From the NCBI GenBank assembly GCA_904502005.1, contig CAJGDC010000013.1:1-39683 (forward strand): a stretch of DNA of 39,683 nt, read 5' to 3'. Every line of letters begins with the position of its first letter. Position 1 is the stretch's first letter. Position numbers and translations under genes: made by a program. Below are positions 7,412 to 14,238 of the stretch, one piece after another. The notes under the pieces are model-generated. The model did no database searches. It had not been told where the DNA came from and was given only the letters and a program-made list of their open reading frames with translations. Source of the DNA: an uncultured Alistipes sp. Its GTDB lineage: Bacteria > Bacteroidota > Bacteroidia > Bacteroidales > Rikenellaceae.

Positions 7412-8280
7412 CCGATAATAAGTTGTGCTATAGTAAATGTTGCAAGTGTAAGGCTTGCGATTCCATTCAGCGTACCAAAGGCGATGCCTATGTTACGCTG
7501 CTTTGTTGGTGTTACAAGGATATGCTCTAGGACTATACACCCACAGAAAAGCGCCTCACCAATCCACAACAGCCATCCCTGAGGGCAGAACAGAGCAAAG
7601 AGAAGCAGCGACACAATGCTTACTACGTGCAAGGCTATACTGATATATATTGCGCCACGAACGCCAAAGCGAACAGGGATGCTATGCAGGCCTTGCTCTC
7701 TATCAAACTCCACATCTTGCAGTGCGTAGATAATATCAAAGCCACCGCACCAAGTTATCACCAACAGTGAGAGCAGACATGGCGCAAATGTTAGCATTCC
7801 AGTCACAGCAATATATGCTGCAGATGGTGCAATACCGAGTGACAATCCAAGCACAAGGTGTGCCAAAGATGTAAATCGTTTACAGTAGCTATACGCCATA
7901 ACGACCGCCAAAGCCACTGGCGACAGAATTGCAGTCAGAGTATTGATACTCAAACTTGTAGCAACAAATAGCAGGGCATTTATAACGACGAAAATCAGCG
8001 CACTCTTTGCAGATATTTTACCTGCCGGAATCTCACGAGCGGTAGTGCGCGGATTCTTGCCATCAATATCCCTATCCGCCCAGCGATTGAAGCCCATAGC
8101 GACGCTGCGCGCAAAGACCATACAGCCGACAATCTGCAACAGCAGCAGCCAACTAAACTCTCCGTTTGTACTTTTAAGTGCAAACACAAAAGCCATAAGG
8201 GCAAATGGCATAGCGAAAATTGTATGGGCGAATTTCACAAGTCCCATATAGTCGCCAATCTTTTTTACAATCTGTTTCAT
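7408..8280 (-). CDS. UbiA-family prenyltransferase (UbiA/MqnP-like)
   Basis: A 290-residue integral membrane protein with about eight hydrophobic segments. Both prenyl-diphosphate/Mg-binding aspartate motifs are present: NRWADRDIDGKNPRTTAREI, and DVEFDREQGLHSIPVRFG. The first is typical of UbiA and MqnP enzymes that transfer a polyprenyl chain to an aromatic quinone precursor, so a role in menaquinone synthesis is the most likely one in this phylum (inference). The start at 8280 (MKQIVKKIGDYMGLVKFAHT) is preferred to the longer open frame because a TACTTTTG box lies 4 nt upstream and the extension would run across the divergent gene's promoter. Its stop overlaps the plug gene's stop. Confidence 0.88.
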   Translation of the reverse strand: MKQIVKKIGDYMGLVKFAHTIFAMPFALMAFVFALKSTNGEFSWLLLLQIVGCMVFARSVAMGFNRWADRDIDGKNPRTTAREIPAGKISAKSALIFVVINALLFVATSLSINTLTAILSPVALAVVMAYSYCKRFTSLAHLVLGLSLGIAPSAAYIAVTGMLTFAPCLLSLLVITWCGGFDIIYALQDVEFDREQGLHSIPVRFGVRGAIYISIALHVVSIVSLLLFALFCPQGWLLWIGEALFCGCIVLEHILVTPTKQRNIGIAFGTLNGIASLTLATFTIAQLIIG

Positions 8281-8284
8281 AACG

Positions 8285-8292
8285 CAAAAGTA
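8285..8292 (-). promoter_or_regulatory. -7 box (TACTTTTG) for the ubiA-like gene
   Basis: A TAnnTTTG match on the minus strand with only 4 nt to the ATG, predicting a leaderless or nearly leaderless mRNA. Confidence 0.6.
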
Positions 8293-8335
8293 GTAAAAAG
8301 TTAAGAATCGAAGGGTAAGATTGTCTATAATTTTA

Positions 8336-8343
8336 TAACTTTG
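8336..8343 (+). promoter_or_regulatory. -7 box (TAACTTTG) for the SGNH-like lipoprotein gene
   Basis: A TAnnTTTG match ending 4 nt before the ATG at 8348. Confidence 0.6.
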
Positions 8344-8347
8344 TGGC

Positions 8348-9076
8348 ATGAAGAGAATATTTATACTACTTTTTACCCTACTTTGTTGCGGTTGTAATAC
8401 TGAGGAGCAACAGAGCAAAATCACAACCGACAGCCTTTGTATTGTCGGTGCATCATTCGCCTACCCTGAAAACTGTTGGTTTGAGTTGGCCTGCGAGCAG
8501 CTGCAACTAAAGCCTATCAACAAGGCCATCTCTGGCAGCAATATCAAGGACACAGCCAAGAGTATGAGGGAGAATAGCCTATTTACACTCGAGGAGCTTG
8601 ACAGTTTTGCAACATTTGCCATCATGCACACCCACAACTACAATGTCTACGATGGTGTTGGAGTACATACCCCCTATGTTGAGGCATACGACTATGTTAT
8701 CAAACAGTATATAGCCCTCTGCCAAGCACTTGAATTCAATCCCGACTCAAAGTGGTTTGGAATAGCAGGTGGCAAGCCTGTAGATATACTCATCTGCACA
8801 CATTGGCACGACGCTCGTACCAATTTTAACGAGTCGGTACGCAAGCTAGACGATAAGTGGGAGTCTGTACGTCTCTGCAAATTTGACGAGCAGATTGGTT
8901 TTACCAAAGACAAACCAGACCCTCAGACCGGCGTTCAAATATCTGTCTATTATGCCCATCCAGACCAAAATGCAACAGAAATCATGGGCGGCGTAGAGTA
9001 TGGTTGGCATCCAAAGAGGGGTCGCGACTCGGAGATTCAACAACGAATGGCAGATATTTTCTGCAAGTGCTTCTGA
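8348..9076 (+). CDS. SGNH-hydrolase-like lipoprotein (DUF5040-like)
   Basis: The 242-residue protein starts with a lipoprotein signal (MKRIFILLFTLLCCGC) whose lipobox cysteine would be acylated. The segment LCIVGASFAYPENCWFELA resembles block I of SGNH/GDSL hydrolases (usually GDSxxxG...W), with A in place of the usual D in the GDS triplet. AISGSNIKDTA resembles the block II Gly region. VDILICTHWHDAR and YGWHPKRGRDSEIQ could supply the late Asp/His pair. I recall a Bacteroidales family, DUF5040, with this pattern, but I have not checked it. Substrate unknown; an esterase acting at the cell envelope is inferred. Confidence 0.7.
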   Translation: MKRIFILLFTLLCCGCNTEEQQSKITTDSLCIVGASFAYPENCWFELACEQLQLKPINKAISGSNIKDTAKSMRENSLFTLEELDSFATFAIMHTHNYNVYDGVGVHTPYVEAYDYVIKQYIALCQALEFNPDSKWFGIAGGKPVDILICTHWHDARTNFNESVRKLDDKWESVRLCKFDEQIGFTKDKPDPQTGVQISVYYAHPDQNATEIMGGVEYGWHPKRGRDSEIQQRMADIFCKCF

Positions 9077-9092
9077 TTTCCAACTTTTTTAC

Positions 9093-9100
9093 TATCTTTG
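9093..9100 (+). promoter_or_regulatory. -7 box (TATCTTTG) for pheT
   Basis: Context TTTTTTACTATCTTTGCGCG, the same extended sequence as at secA. It lies 30 nt upstream of the pheT ATG. Confidence 0.65.
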
Positions 9101-9130
9101 CGCGTCTGAAAATAATATAACAAACTAGAT

Positions 9131-11593
9131 ATGAATATTTCATTTAAGTGGCTTAAGAATTATGCCGATATAGACCTTTCGGCAGATCAGGTAGCAACCG
9201 TACTGACAGATATAGGTCTTGAGGTTGAGGGTTTTGAGAAGGTGGAGACCATTCGCGGTGGTCTTGAGGGTGTTGTTGTGGGTCAGGTACTCACTTGTGA
9301 GGACCATCCAGATTCTGACCACCTCCATATTACAACCGTTGATGTTGGCGCAGAGGCTCCGCTTAATATCGTCTGCGGTGCAGCAAACTGTCGTCAGGGC
9401 CTAAAGGTTATGTGCGCGACTGTAGGTGCAGTACTCTACCCTATTGATGCGACTGAGGGCTTTAAGATTAAGCGTAGCAAGATTCGTGGTGTAGAGTCAC
9501 TCGGTATGCTCTGTGCAGAGGATGAGCTAGGCATTGGCTCTGACCATGCAGGTATTATTGAGCTTCCAGAGGATGCTGTTGTCGGAACTCCTGCTCGCGA
9601 TTACTACCATATTGAGGACGACTACCTTATCGCTATCGGTCTTACTCCAAACCGCGTTGACGCAGCATCTCACATCGGTGTGGCTCGTGACCTTGTTGCC
9701 TATCTTAAGAGCCAGGGCCAGCGTGCAGAACTTCGTATGCCAAGCGTAGAGGATTTTGCAGTTGATAATAATGAGCTTAAGATTGACGTAGAGGTTGCAA
9801 ATACAACAGCCTGCCCTCGCTATGCAGGCGTTACTGTTAAGGGTTGTAAGATTGGGCCATCGCCAGAGTGGATGCAGAACTATCTTCGTGCTGCGGGCAT
9901 CAATCCAAAGAACAATCTTGTGGACATTACCAACTTCGTACTCTTTGAGCTTGGTCAGCCACTGCACGCCTTTGATGCTGACAAGATTGAGGGTGGCAAA
10001 ATCGTAGTTCGCAACTGCGAGGAGGGAACACCATTCGTAACCCTTGATGGCACAGAGCGCAAGCTCTCGGCTGCAGACCTTATGATCTGCTCAGCTGAGC
10101 GCCCAATGTGCCTGGCAGGTGTATTCGGAGGTCTTGACTCAGGTGTTAGCGATACAACTACCAACGTATTTATCGAGAGCGCATACTTCAATCCAGTATC
10201 AGTGCGTAAGAGCGCTAAGCGTCACGGACTTAACACCGACTCATCATTCCGCTTTGAGCGCGGTGTAGACCCTAATATGCAGGTCTATGCACTTAAGCGT
10301 GCAGCCCTACTCTTCAAAGAGCTTGCAGGGGGTACAATCAGCAGCGAGATTACTGATATCTATCCAGTAAAGGTTGAGCCTTTCCGCTTTGATTTTTCAC
10401 TATCTCGTGCAAAGATGCTTATCGGCAAAGATATTGCAGACGAGACTATTAAGAGCATCATCACTGCCCTTGATGTGGTTATTGAGAAGGAGGAGAATGG
10501 CGTTCTATCTGTTGCTGTACCGCCATATCGCGTAGATGTTCAGCGCGAGGCTGACCTTATTGAGGATGTGCTTCGTATTTACGGCTACAACAACATTGAG
10601 ATTCCTACACATGTAAACTCTACCCTCTCGTATGTTCAGAAGCCTGACAAGACTCGCCTTGTCAATATGGTATCGGATATGCTTACCGCTCGTGGTTATA
10701 CAGAGATTATGTCTAACTCGCTCACTAAGGCTGCTTACTACGAGGGTCTTGAGTGCTACAAAGCTGAGAACTGCGTTAAGATTCTCAACCCACTCTCTAC
10801 AGACCTTAATGTTATGCGTCAGACTCTTGTCTTCAACGCTCTGGAGGCTGTGGCGCTCAATATCAACCACAAGAATGCAGACCTTAAGCTCTACGAGGCA
10901 GGCAACTGTTACTACTACAATGCTGAGGCTACAACAGAGGAGAATCCACTCTCTGCATACTCTGAGAACTACCGTCTTGCAATCACCGTTACAGGTAACG
11001 ACAGCACTCCATCATGGAACTGCAAGGGTGCAAGCAGTTCATTCTTCACACTCCGCGCATCTGTAGAACTTCTACTCAAGCGATTTGGTCTTGACATCTA
11101 CGACCTGAAGTGTGAGAGTTGCGACTTTGATATCTTTGGCGACGCTATTTGCCTATATATCAACAAGAAACCGCTTGTTTGGATGGGTCAGATTGCATCT
11201 AAACTCTGCAAGACTATGGGTATTAAGCAGGAGGTCTTCTTCGCCGAGATTGACTTTGATACACTCATTAAGGCTACCCGCAAGCATAAGATTACCGTCA
11301 CTGAGCTTGCTAAGTATCCAGAAGTAAAGCGCGACCTTGCATTGCTTGTTGACAAGAGCGTAAGCTTTGCTACCCTGCGTACTATTGCCTTCGCTACTGA
11401 GCGCAAACTCCTCAAGAGTGTAGCCCTGTTTGATGTCTATGAGGGCGACAAACTCCCAGAGGGCAAGAAGTCATACGCTCTGTCATTCATCCTTGAGGAT
11501 AAGAGCCAGACTCTGACTGACAAGGCTATTGAGCGCACAATGGCGGCACTTCAGGCTGCCTTTGAGAAGCAGACCGGCGCAACAGTACGATAA
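9131..11593 (+). CDS. pheT: Phenylalanine-tRNA ligase, beta subunit
   Basis: The 820 residues match full-length bacterial PheT. The order is: N-terminal module MNISFKWLKNYADIDLSADQ; a tRNA-binding OB fold (about 40-150, with CGAANCRQGLKVMCATVGAVL); the B3/B4 editing region (PRYAGVTVKGCKIGPSPEWMQ, LVDITNFVLFELGQPLHAFD); the B5 domain; the catalytic-like core; and a C-terminal FDX-ACB anticodon-binding domain (ITVTELAKYPEVKRDLALLVDKSV to the end). It forms an alpha2-beta2 enzyme with PheS, which is not in this window, so the two subunit genes are unlinked. A promoter precedes it and a strong terminator follows, so it is a single-gene unit. Confidence 0.98.
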   Translation: MNISFKWLKNYADIDLSADQVATVLTDIGLEVEGFEKVETIRGGLEGVVVGQVLTCEDHPDSDHLHITTVDVGAEAPLNIVCGAANCRQGLKVMCATVGAVLYPIDATEGFKIKRSKIRGVESLGMLCAEDELGIGSDHAGIIELPEDAVVGTPARDYYHIEDDYLIAIGLTPNRVDAASHIGVARDLVAYLKSQGQRAELRMPSVEDFAVDNNELKIDVEVANTTACPRYAGVTVKGCKIGPSPEWMQNYLRAAGINPKNNLVDITNFVLFELGQPLHAFDADKIEGGKIVVRNCEEGTPFVTLDGTERKLSAADLMICSAERPMCLAGVFGGLDSGVSDTTTNVFIESAYFNPVSVRKSAKRHGLNTDSSFRFERGVDPNMQVYALKRAALLFKELAGGTISSEITDIYPVKVEPFRFDFSLSRAKMLIGKDIADETIKSIITALDVVIEKEENGVLSVAVPPYRVDVQREADLIEDVLRIYGYNNIEIPTHVNSTLSYVQKPDKTRLVNMVSDMLTARGYTEIMSNSLTKAAYYEGLECYKAENCVKILNPLSTDLNVMRQTLVFNALEAVALNINHKNADLKLYEAGNCYYYNAEATTEENPLSAYSENYRLAITVTGNDSTPSWNCKGASSSFFTLRASVELLLKRFGLDIYDLKCESCDFDIFGDAICLYINKKPLVWMGQIASKLCKTMGIKQEVFFAEIDFDTLIKATRKHKITVTELAKYPEVKRDLALLVDKSVSFATLRTIAFATERKLLKSVALFDVYEGDKLPEGKKSYALSFILEDKSQTLTDKAIERTMAALQAAFEKQTGATVR

Positions 11594-11613
11594 ATAATTT
11601 ACATAGATTACAA

Positions 11614-11648
11614 GAGGCTGACTAAAAAGTATTTTTGGTCGGCCTTTT
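11614..11648 (+). terminator. pheT intrinsic terminator
   Basis: AGGCTGAC pairs with GTCGGCCT (one G-T wobble), extended inward by TAAAAA/TTTTT, and TTTTG follows. It closes the pheT transcript 21 nt after the stop. Confidence 0.8.
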
Positions 11649-11677
11649 GTTGGTTTGGTTATTTACAAAAGTTTTTC

Positions 11678-11685
11678 TAATTTTG
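11678..11685 (+). promoter_or_regulatory. -7 box (TAATTTTG) with TTTG -33 element, structured RNA promoter
   Basis: TAATTTTG is preceded by TTTG at 11654-11657 with 20 nt between them, the normal spacing of a Bacteroidota housekeeping promoter. Transcription should start near 11690. Confidence 0.65.
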
Positions 11686-11689
11686 CATA

Positions 11690-11924
11690 TACAAACAACA
11701 AAACATTTTGCCTATGAAACATTAGCGTATTTTATTACGCACATTTTAAATATTGGAAAAGCGTTTTAGCTTTATTCCACTGCTCAGAAAGTTTGGCGAC
11801 TAAAAGACAGAGAGGAATAATAGTTGAAATGCCTGCGTGTATGCGTGGGCTTTTGATTATTTATCTGTCCGGGTTACGCCAAACACCTCTGAGCGGGAAT
11901 AGTCAAATGTCCCGCGCTTTTTTT
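11690..11924 (+). ncRNA. Candidate structured non-coding RNA (or long leader), about 235 nt
   Basis: No protein is encoded here, yet the sequence folds by eye into ordered elements. Hairpin 1 is GCGTA/TACGC (11725-11740). Hairpin 2 is TGGAA..AGC/GCT..TTCCA (11754-11779). A long interrupted stem spans 11782-11894: GCTCAGA/TCTGAGC, then TTTGGCG/CGCCAAA, then GACAG/CTGTC, then AATAAT/ATTATT, and an apical GCCTGCG/CGTGGGC hairpin. It ends in a GCGGGA/TCCCGC terminator with a T-run. A promoter sits just upstream, so it looks like an independent RNA gene between pheT and the small exported proteins. The long bulged rod with a closing stem recalls 6S RNA architecture, but I cannot confirm any family. 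A leader/attenuator for the gene at 11980 is the alternative. Confidence 0.6.
11893..11924 (+). terminator. Terminator of the structured RNA
   Basis: GCGGGA (11893-11898) pairs with TCCCGC (11910-11915) around an 11-nt loop, followed by GC and a run of T to 11924. The first two bases are shared with the closing GCTCAGA/TCTGAGC stem of the preceding domain, so the two helices compete slightly at their junction. Confidence 0.75.
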
Positions 11925-11979
11925 GTGCGTATACATCCTGGACTACTACTAATCTCATTATCATTAATTTAAAAAGTAT

Positions 11980-12510
11980 ATGAAAAAAACTATCCTTGTT
12001 ACCGCATTATACATCGCAGTTCTCCTATGTGGCGCATTCTATGCTGCAACTGCAAAATGTTTAATTTTCGAAAACGCATCTGAGTGCGACACTATGCAAG
12101 GTCGCTCTACAGAGTGGAGAAATTATGGAGAAGTAACATCTTTGTGCTTTAATAAATACGATGCTGCGGAATGCGCATATAGCGATCCGGCTGCACTTAA
12201 TTATTCCATATCTGATAAATTCTGGGAGTTGGAAAACGCAGAAGGGTATTTATTAAAACCTTATACAGTATCAATAGATATAGAATACAGATATATTGAC
12301 GGAGAAAAACAATTTCGAACAACAGGAGACAAAAGAAATGGCGATATCTACAAAAAGCAAACATATGTTTATTTTTCACTCAATCCATATTCTTCAGTAG
12401 AATATGTTATCAATAGTAACAATCGACCTTCAATGAGAAAAAGAGATGTTAGTGCCTATTCTCATTTTGTAGAGGATAACGGGGATTTTTATTTTATTAA
12501 AATGCAGTAA
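11980..12510 (+). CDS. Hypothetical exported protein, 176 residues
   Basis: I do not recognise a family. A signal peptide is clear (MKKTILVTALYIAVLLCGAFYAATA). The mature part begins KCLIFENASECDTMQG and has four cysteines, many aromatic and charged residues, and a pattern (YTVSIDIEYRYIDGEKQFRT, KQTYVYFSLNPYSSVEYVI) that suggests a beta-sandwich. It is the first of three closely spaced small exported-protein genes whose base composition and codon use are clearly more A/T-rich than pheT upstream or rpiB downstream. It follows the terminator of the structured RNA by about 55 nt. No clear TAnnTTTG box lies in that gap, so transcription may depend on read-through from the RNA promoter. Confidence 0.7.
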   Translation: MKKTILVTALYIAVLLCGAFYAATAKCLIFENASECDTMQGRSTEWRNYGEVTSLCFNKYDAAECAYSDPAALNYSISDKFWELENAEGYLLKPYTVSIDIEYRYIDGEKQFRTTGDKRNGDIYKKQTYVYFSLNPYSSVEYVINSNNRPSMRKRDVSAYSHFVEDNGDFYFIKMQ

Positions 12511-12538
12511 ATAACATTCTTTAACCTAAAGTTCATTT

Positions 12539-12907
12539 ATGAAAAAGATTTTTATTTTGGTGATTATCATTTGTGCAACTATCTGTACAAATAAAATGAC
12601 AGCAAACGCGCTACAAACTACAACTATATCAGAAACAGAAGAACCCACTAGCAATACAAGTCTTTCAGACGAAGATCTAGAGGGCTTTACATTCTATACA
12701 AACGCAAAGCTATACTACAAAGATGGAGGTCACTGGAAATACTACGGCACATTCCCGGTCTATTTCAACAGAGCTGACACTAAAGATGGGTGCAATCAGT
12801 GGGTACGTTTTAGTACATACACTTTTATGCCAGCATCATATCACGACAATGATAATTTAGAGTGGCCTCGTCGTGTAAAATATCAAGGAATCTACTTTTA
12901 TTTCTAA
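12539..12907 (+). CDS. Hypothetical exported protein, 122 residues
   Basis: No family recognised. The N-terminus MKKIFILVIIICATICTNKMTANA is a probable signal peptide. A Ser/Thr/Glu-rich stretch follows (TTTISETEEPTSNTSLSDEDLEG), then a compact aromatic domain with the signature YYKDGGHWKYYGTFPVYFN and a C-terminus KYQGIYFYF that ends on aromatic residues. The spacing to the neighbours (28 nt upstream, 5 nt downstream) indicates one operon with the genes at 11980 and 12913. A/T-rich like both neighbours. Confidence 0.7.
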   Translation: MKKIFILVIIICATICTNKMTANALQTTTISETEEPTSNTSLSDEDLEGFTFYTNAKLYYKDGGHWKYYGTFPVYFNRADTKDGCNQWVRFSTYTFMPASYHDNDNLEWPRRVKYQGIYFYF

Positions 12908-12912
12908 AAATT

Positions 12913-13287
12913 ATGAAAAAGATTATTATCTTATTATTAGTTGTGAGTCTTGGATGGATTTACAATATAAAGGCATCCGAGACTGAAACACCAGTAGCAC
13001 CTCAAAACTATGTGCAAGTAGCTTGTCCTGCCTGCGGAGGGAGCGGAACGGTATTTGCTGGATATAATGCTTGGGGATATCCAATGTATCAATACTGTGC
13101 GAATTGTCAAGGAAGAGGTTGGGTTGTAGTTAATCAAACCAACAATAATAATCCATCATTTAGAGGAAAACATTGCACATATACCCAAGGCTGTGATTGT
13201 TTAGGATTCTCACCAATCACAAGTGGGGAAGAGTGGGAAAAATCTTATTGTAGAAAATGTGGGCACCACAAAAAATATCACAAATAA
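12913..13287 (+). CDS. Small exported protein with DnaJ-type and additional Cys/His zinc motifs
   Basis: A 124-residue protein with signal peptide MKKIIILLLVVSLGWIYNIKA. The mature part carries CPACGGSG (38-45) and CANCQGRG (62-69), a pair of CxxCxGxG knuckles as in the DnaJ central zinc-finger domain, though only one pair rather than two. A second cluster follows: C88, C94, C96, then CRKCGHH...YH at the C-terminus (113-123). Zinc binding is inferred. An exported protein with such knuckles could be a thiol or zinc-stabilised small module, but its role is unknown. The ATG at 12913 is chosen because it gives the signal peptide and follows the upstream stop by 5 nt; the frame open from 12862 lies inside the previous gene. 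Confidence 0.7.
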   Translation: MKKIIILLLVVSLGWIYNIKASETETPVAPQNYVQVACPACGGSGTVFAGYNAWGYPMYQYCANCQGRGWVVVNQTNNNNPSFRGKHCTYTQGCDCLGFSPITSGEEWEKSYCRKCGHHKKYHK

Positions 13288-13317
13288 TTAAACACGGACA
13301 GTGCACACGAGACACTA

Positions 13318-13359
13318 AAAAAAGTAGATGAGCCGTATTTTCTGCTCATCTACTTTTTT
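13318..13359. terminator. Bidirectional terminator, 16-bp perfect stem
   Basis: AAAAAAGTAGATGAGC (13318-13333) pairs perfectly with 13344-13359. It serves the small exported-protein operon on the plus strand and the DUF454 gene on the minus strand. The DUF454 stop codon (13350-13352) lies inside the stem. Confidence 0.88.
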
Positions 13360-13715
13360 AATGTCTTATAACTAAGTATATGCCATGTGATTGCAGTGGC
13401 AAGGAGTGCCATTAGTAGTTGTGCCCACCAATACTCATCCACAACCGCAAGAATGCAATAACCGATAGTTATCCAAACCATTGTTACGGCATAGATTTTG
13501 ACCTTGAGTGGAATAGAGCGGTGCTGTTGGAAGTTACGGATATACTCACCAAAAGAGGGGTGGTTTATCAGCCAATTATAGAGTCTATCTGAAGATCTAA
13601 GCCACAGAGCTGCAGCAAGTAACAGCAGAGGCGTAGTAGGCAGTAGTGGCAGGAAAATTCCAGCCACCGCAAGAGCAAAAGAGATGCTTCCGACTATTAT
13701 CAAAATTATTTTCAC
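13350..13715 (-). CDS. DUF454 (YbaN-like) inner-membrane protein
   Basis: A 121-residue protein with three or four hydrophobic segments. The family motif is clear: GIFLPLLPTTPLLLLAAALWLRSSDRLYNWLINHP near the N-terminus, then a short loop (SFGEYIRNFQQHRSIPLKVK) and a C-terminal membrane hairpin. The function of DUF454/YbaN is unknown. The start is a GTG at 13715, and a TACCTTTG box ends 4 nt before it, which fits a leaderless transcript with a GTG start. It is divergent from rpiB. Confidence 0.85.
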   Translation of the reverse strand: MKIILIIVGSISFALAVAGIFLPLLPTTPLLLLAAALWLRSSDRLYNWLINHPSFGEYIRNFQQHRSIPLKVKIYAVTMVWITIGYCILAVVDEYWWAQLLMALLATAITWHILSYKTLKK

Positions 13716-13719
13716 GCCA

Positions 13720-13727
13720 CAAAGGTA
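13720..13727 (-). promoter_or_regulatory. -7 box (TACCTTTG) for the DUF454 gene
   Basis: A TAnnTTTG match on the minus strand, 4 nt from the GTG start and 21 bp from the divergent rpiB box. Confidence 0.6.
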
Positions 13728-13748
13728 TTAAAATAAAATAATTTTGCA

Positions 13749-13756
13749 TAACTTTG
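13749..13756 (+). promoter_or_regulatory. -7 box (TAACTTTG) for rpiB
   Basis: A TAnnTTTG match 34 nt upstream of the rpiB ATG at 13791. Confidence 0.6.
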
Positions 13757-13790
13757 TAGCATTAACGAACATTAGAACATCCTAAAGACT

Positions 13791-14231
13791 ATGAACAACA
13801 AGATTGGCATTGCTGCGGACCATGCAGGTTATCAACTAAAGGAGCTTATTACAGGTTATCTCTCAGCAAAGGGCTTTGAGGTTATGGATTTTGGTTGCAA
13901 CTCTGAGGAGAGCTGCGACTATGCAGATTATGCACACCCAATGGCCGAGGCGCTTGAGAATGGCGAGTTTGACCGCGCAATCGGTATCTGTGGTAGCGGT
14001 GAGGGTATGGCTATCACCCTTAACAAGCATCAGAAGGTGCGTGCATCTATCTGTTGGCTTCCTGAGATTGCTGCTATTACTCGTCAGCACAACGACTGCA
14101 ATGTTCTGGTTCTGCCAGCTCGATTTATTGACAATGATACAGCTTTGGCAATCCTTGAGCAGTGGCTCGTAACCCCATTCGAGACTGGAGGTCGCCACGA
14201 GCGCCGAATTGCAAAGATTGCGGTAAAATAA
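13791..14231 (+). CDS. rpiB: Ribose-5-phosphate isomerase B
   Basis: The 146 residues match RpiB length. The sugar-phosphate site is present: AADHAGY (9-14, with D10/H11), the catalytic-cysteine loop ICGSGEGM (C67), and the RQHND and C-terminal GGRHERRI segments. It interconverts ribulose-5-phosphate and ribose-5-phosphate in the non-oxidative pentose phosphate pathway. It has its own promoter at 13749 and is followed after 7 nt by the GSCFA gene, so the two are probably co-transcribed. Confidence 0.97.
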   Translation: MNNKIGIAADHAGYQLKELITGYLSAKGFEVMDFGCNSEESCDYADYAHPMAEALENGEFDRAIGICGSGEGMAITLNKHQKVRASICWLPEIAAITRQHNDCNVLVLPARFIDNDTALAILEQWLVTPFETGGRHERRIAKIAVK

Positions 14232-14238
14232 TCGTACT

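Noticed and set aside
8281..8424. Longer N-terminus for the UbiA-like protein
   Set aside because: It would run through the promoter and start of the divergent lipoprotein gene; MKQIVKKIGDYMGLVKF is the normal family N-terminus and has a -7 box directly upstream.
9527..9967. Open frame of 146 codons antisense to pheT
   Set aside because: Shadow of the pheT coding sequence; no family resemblance.
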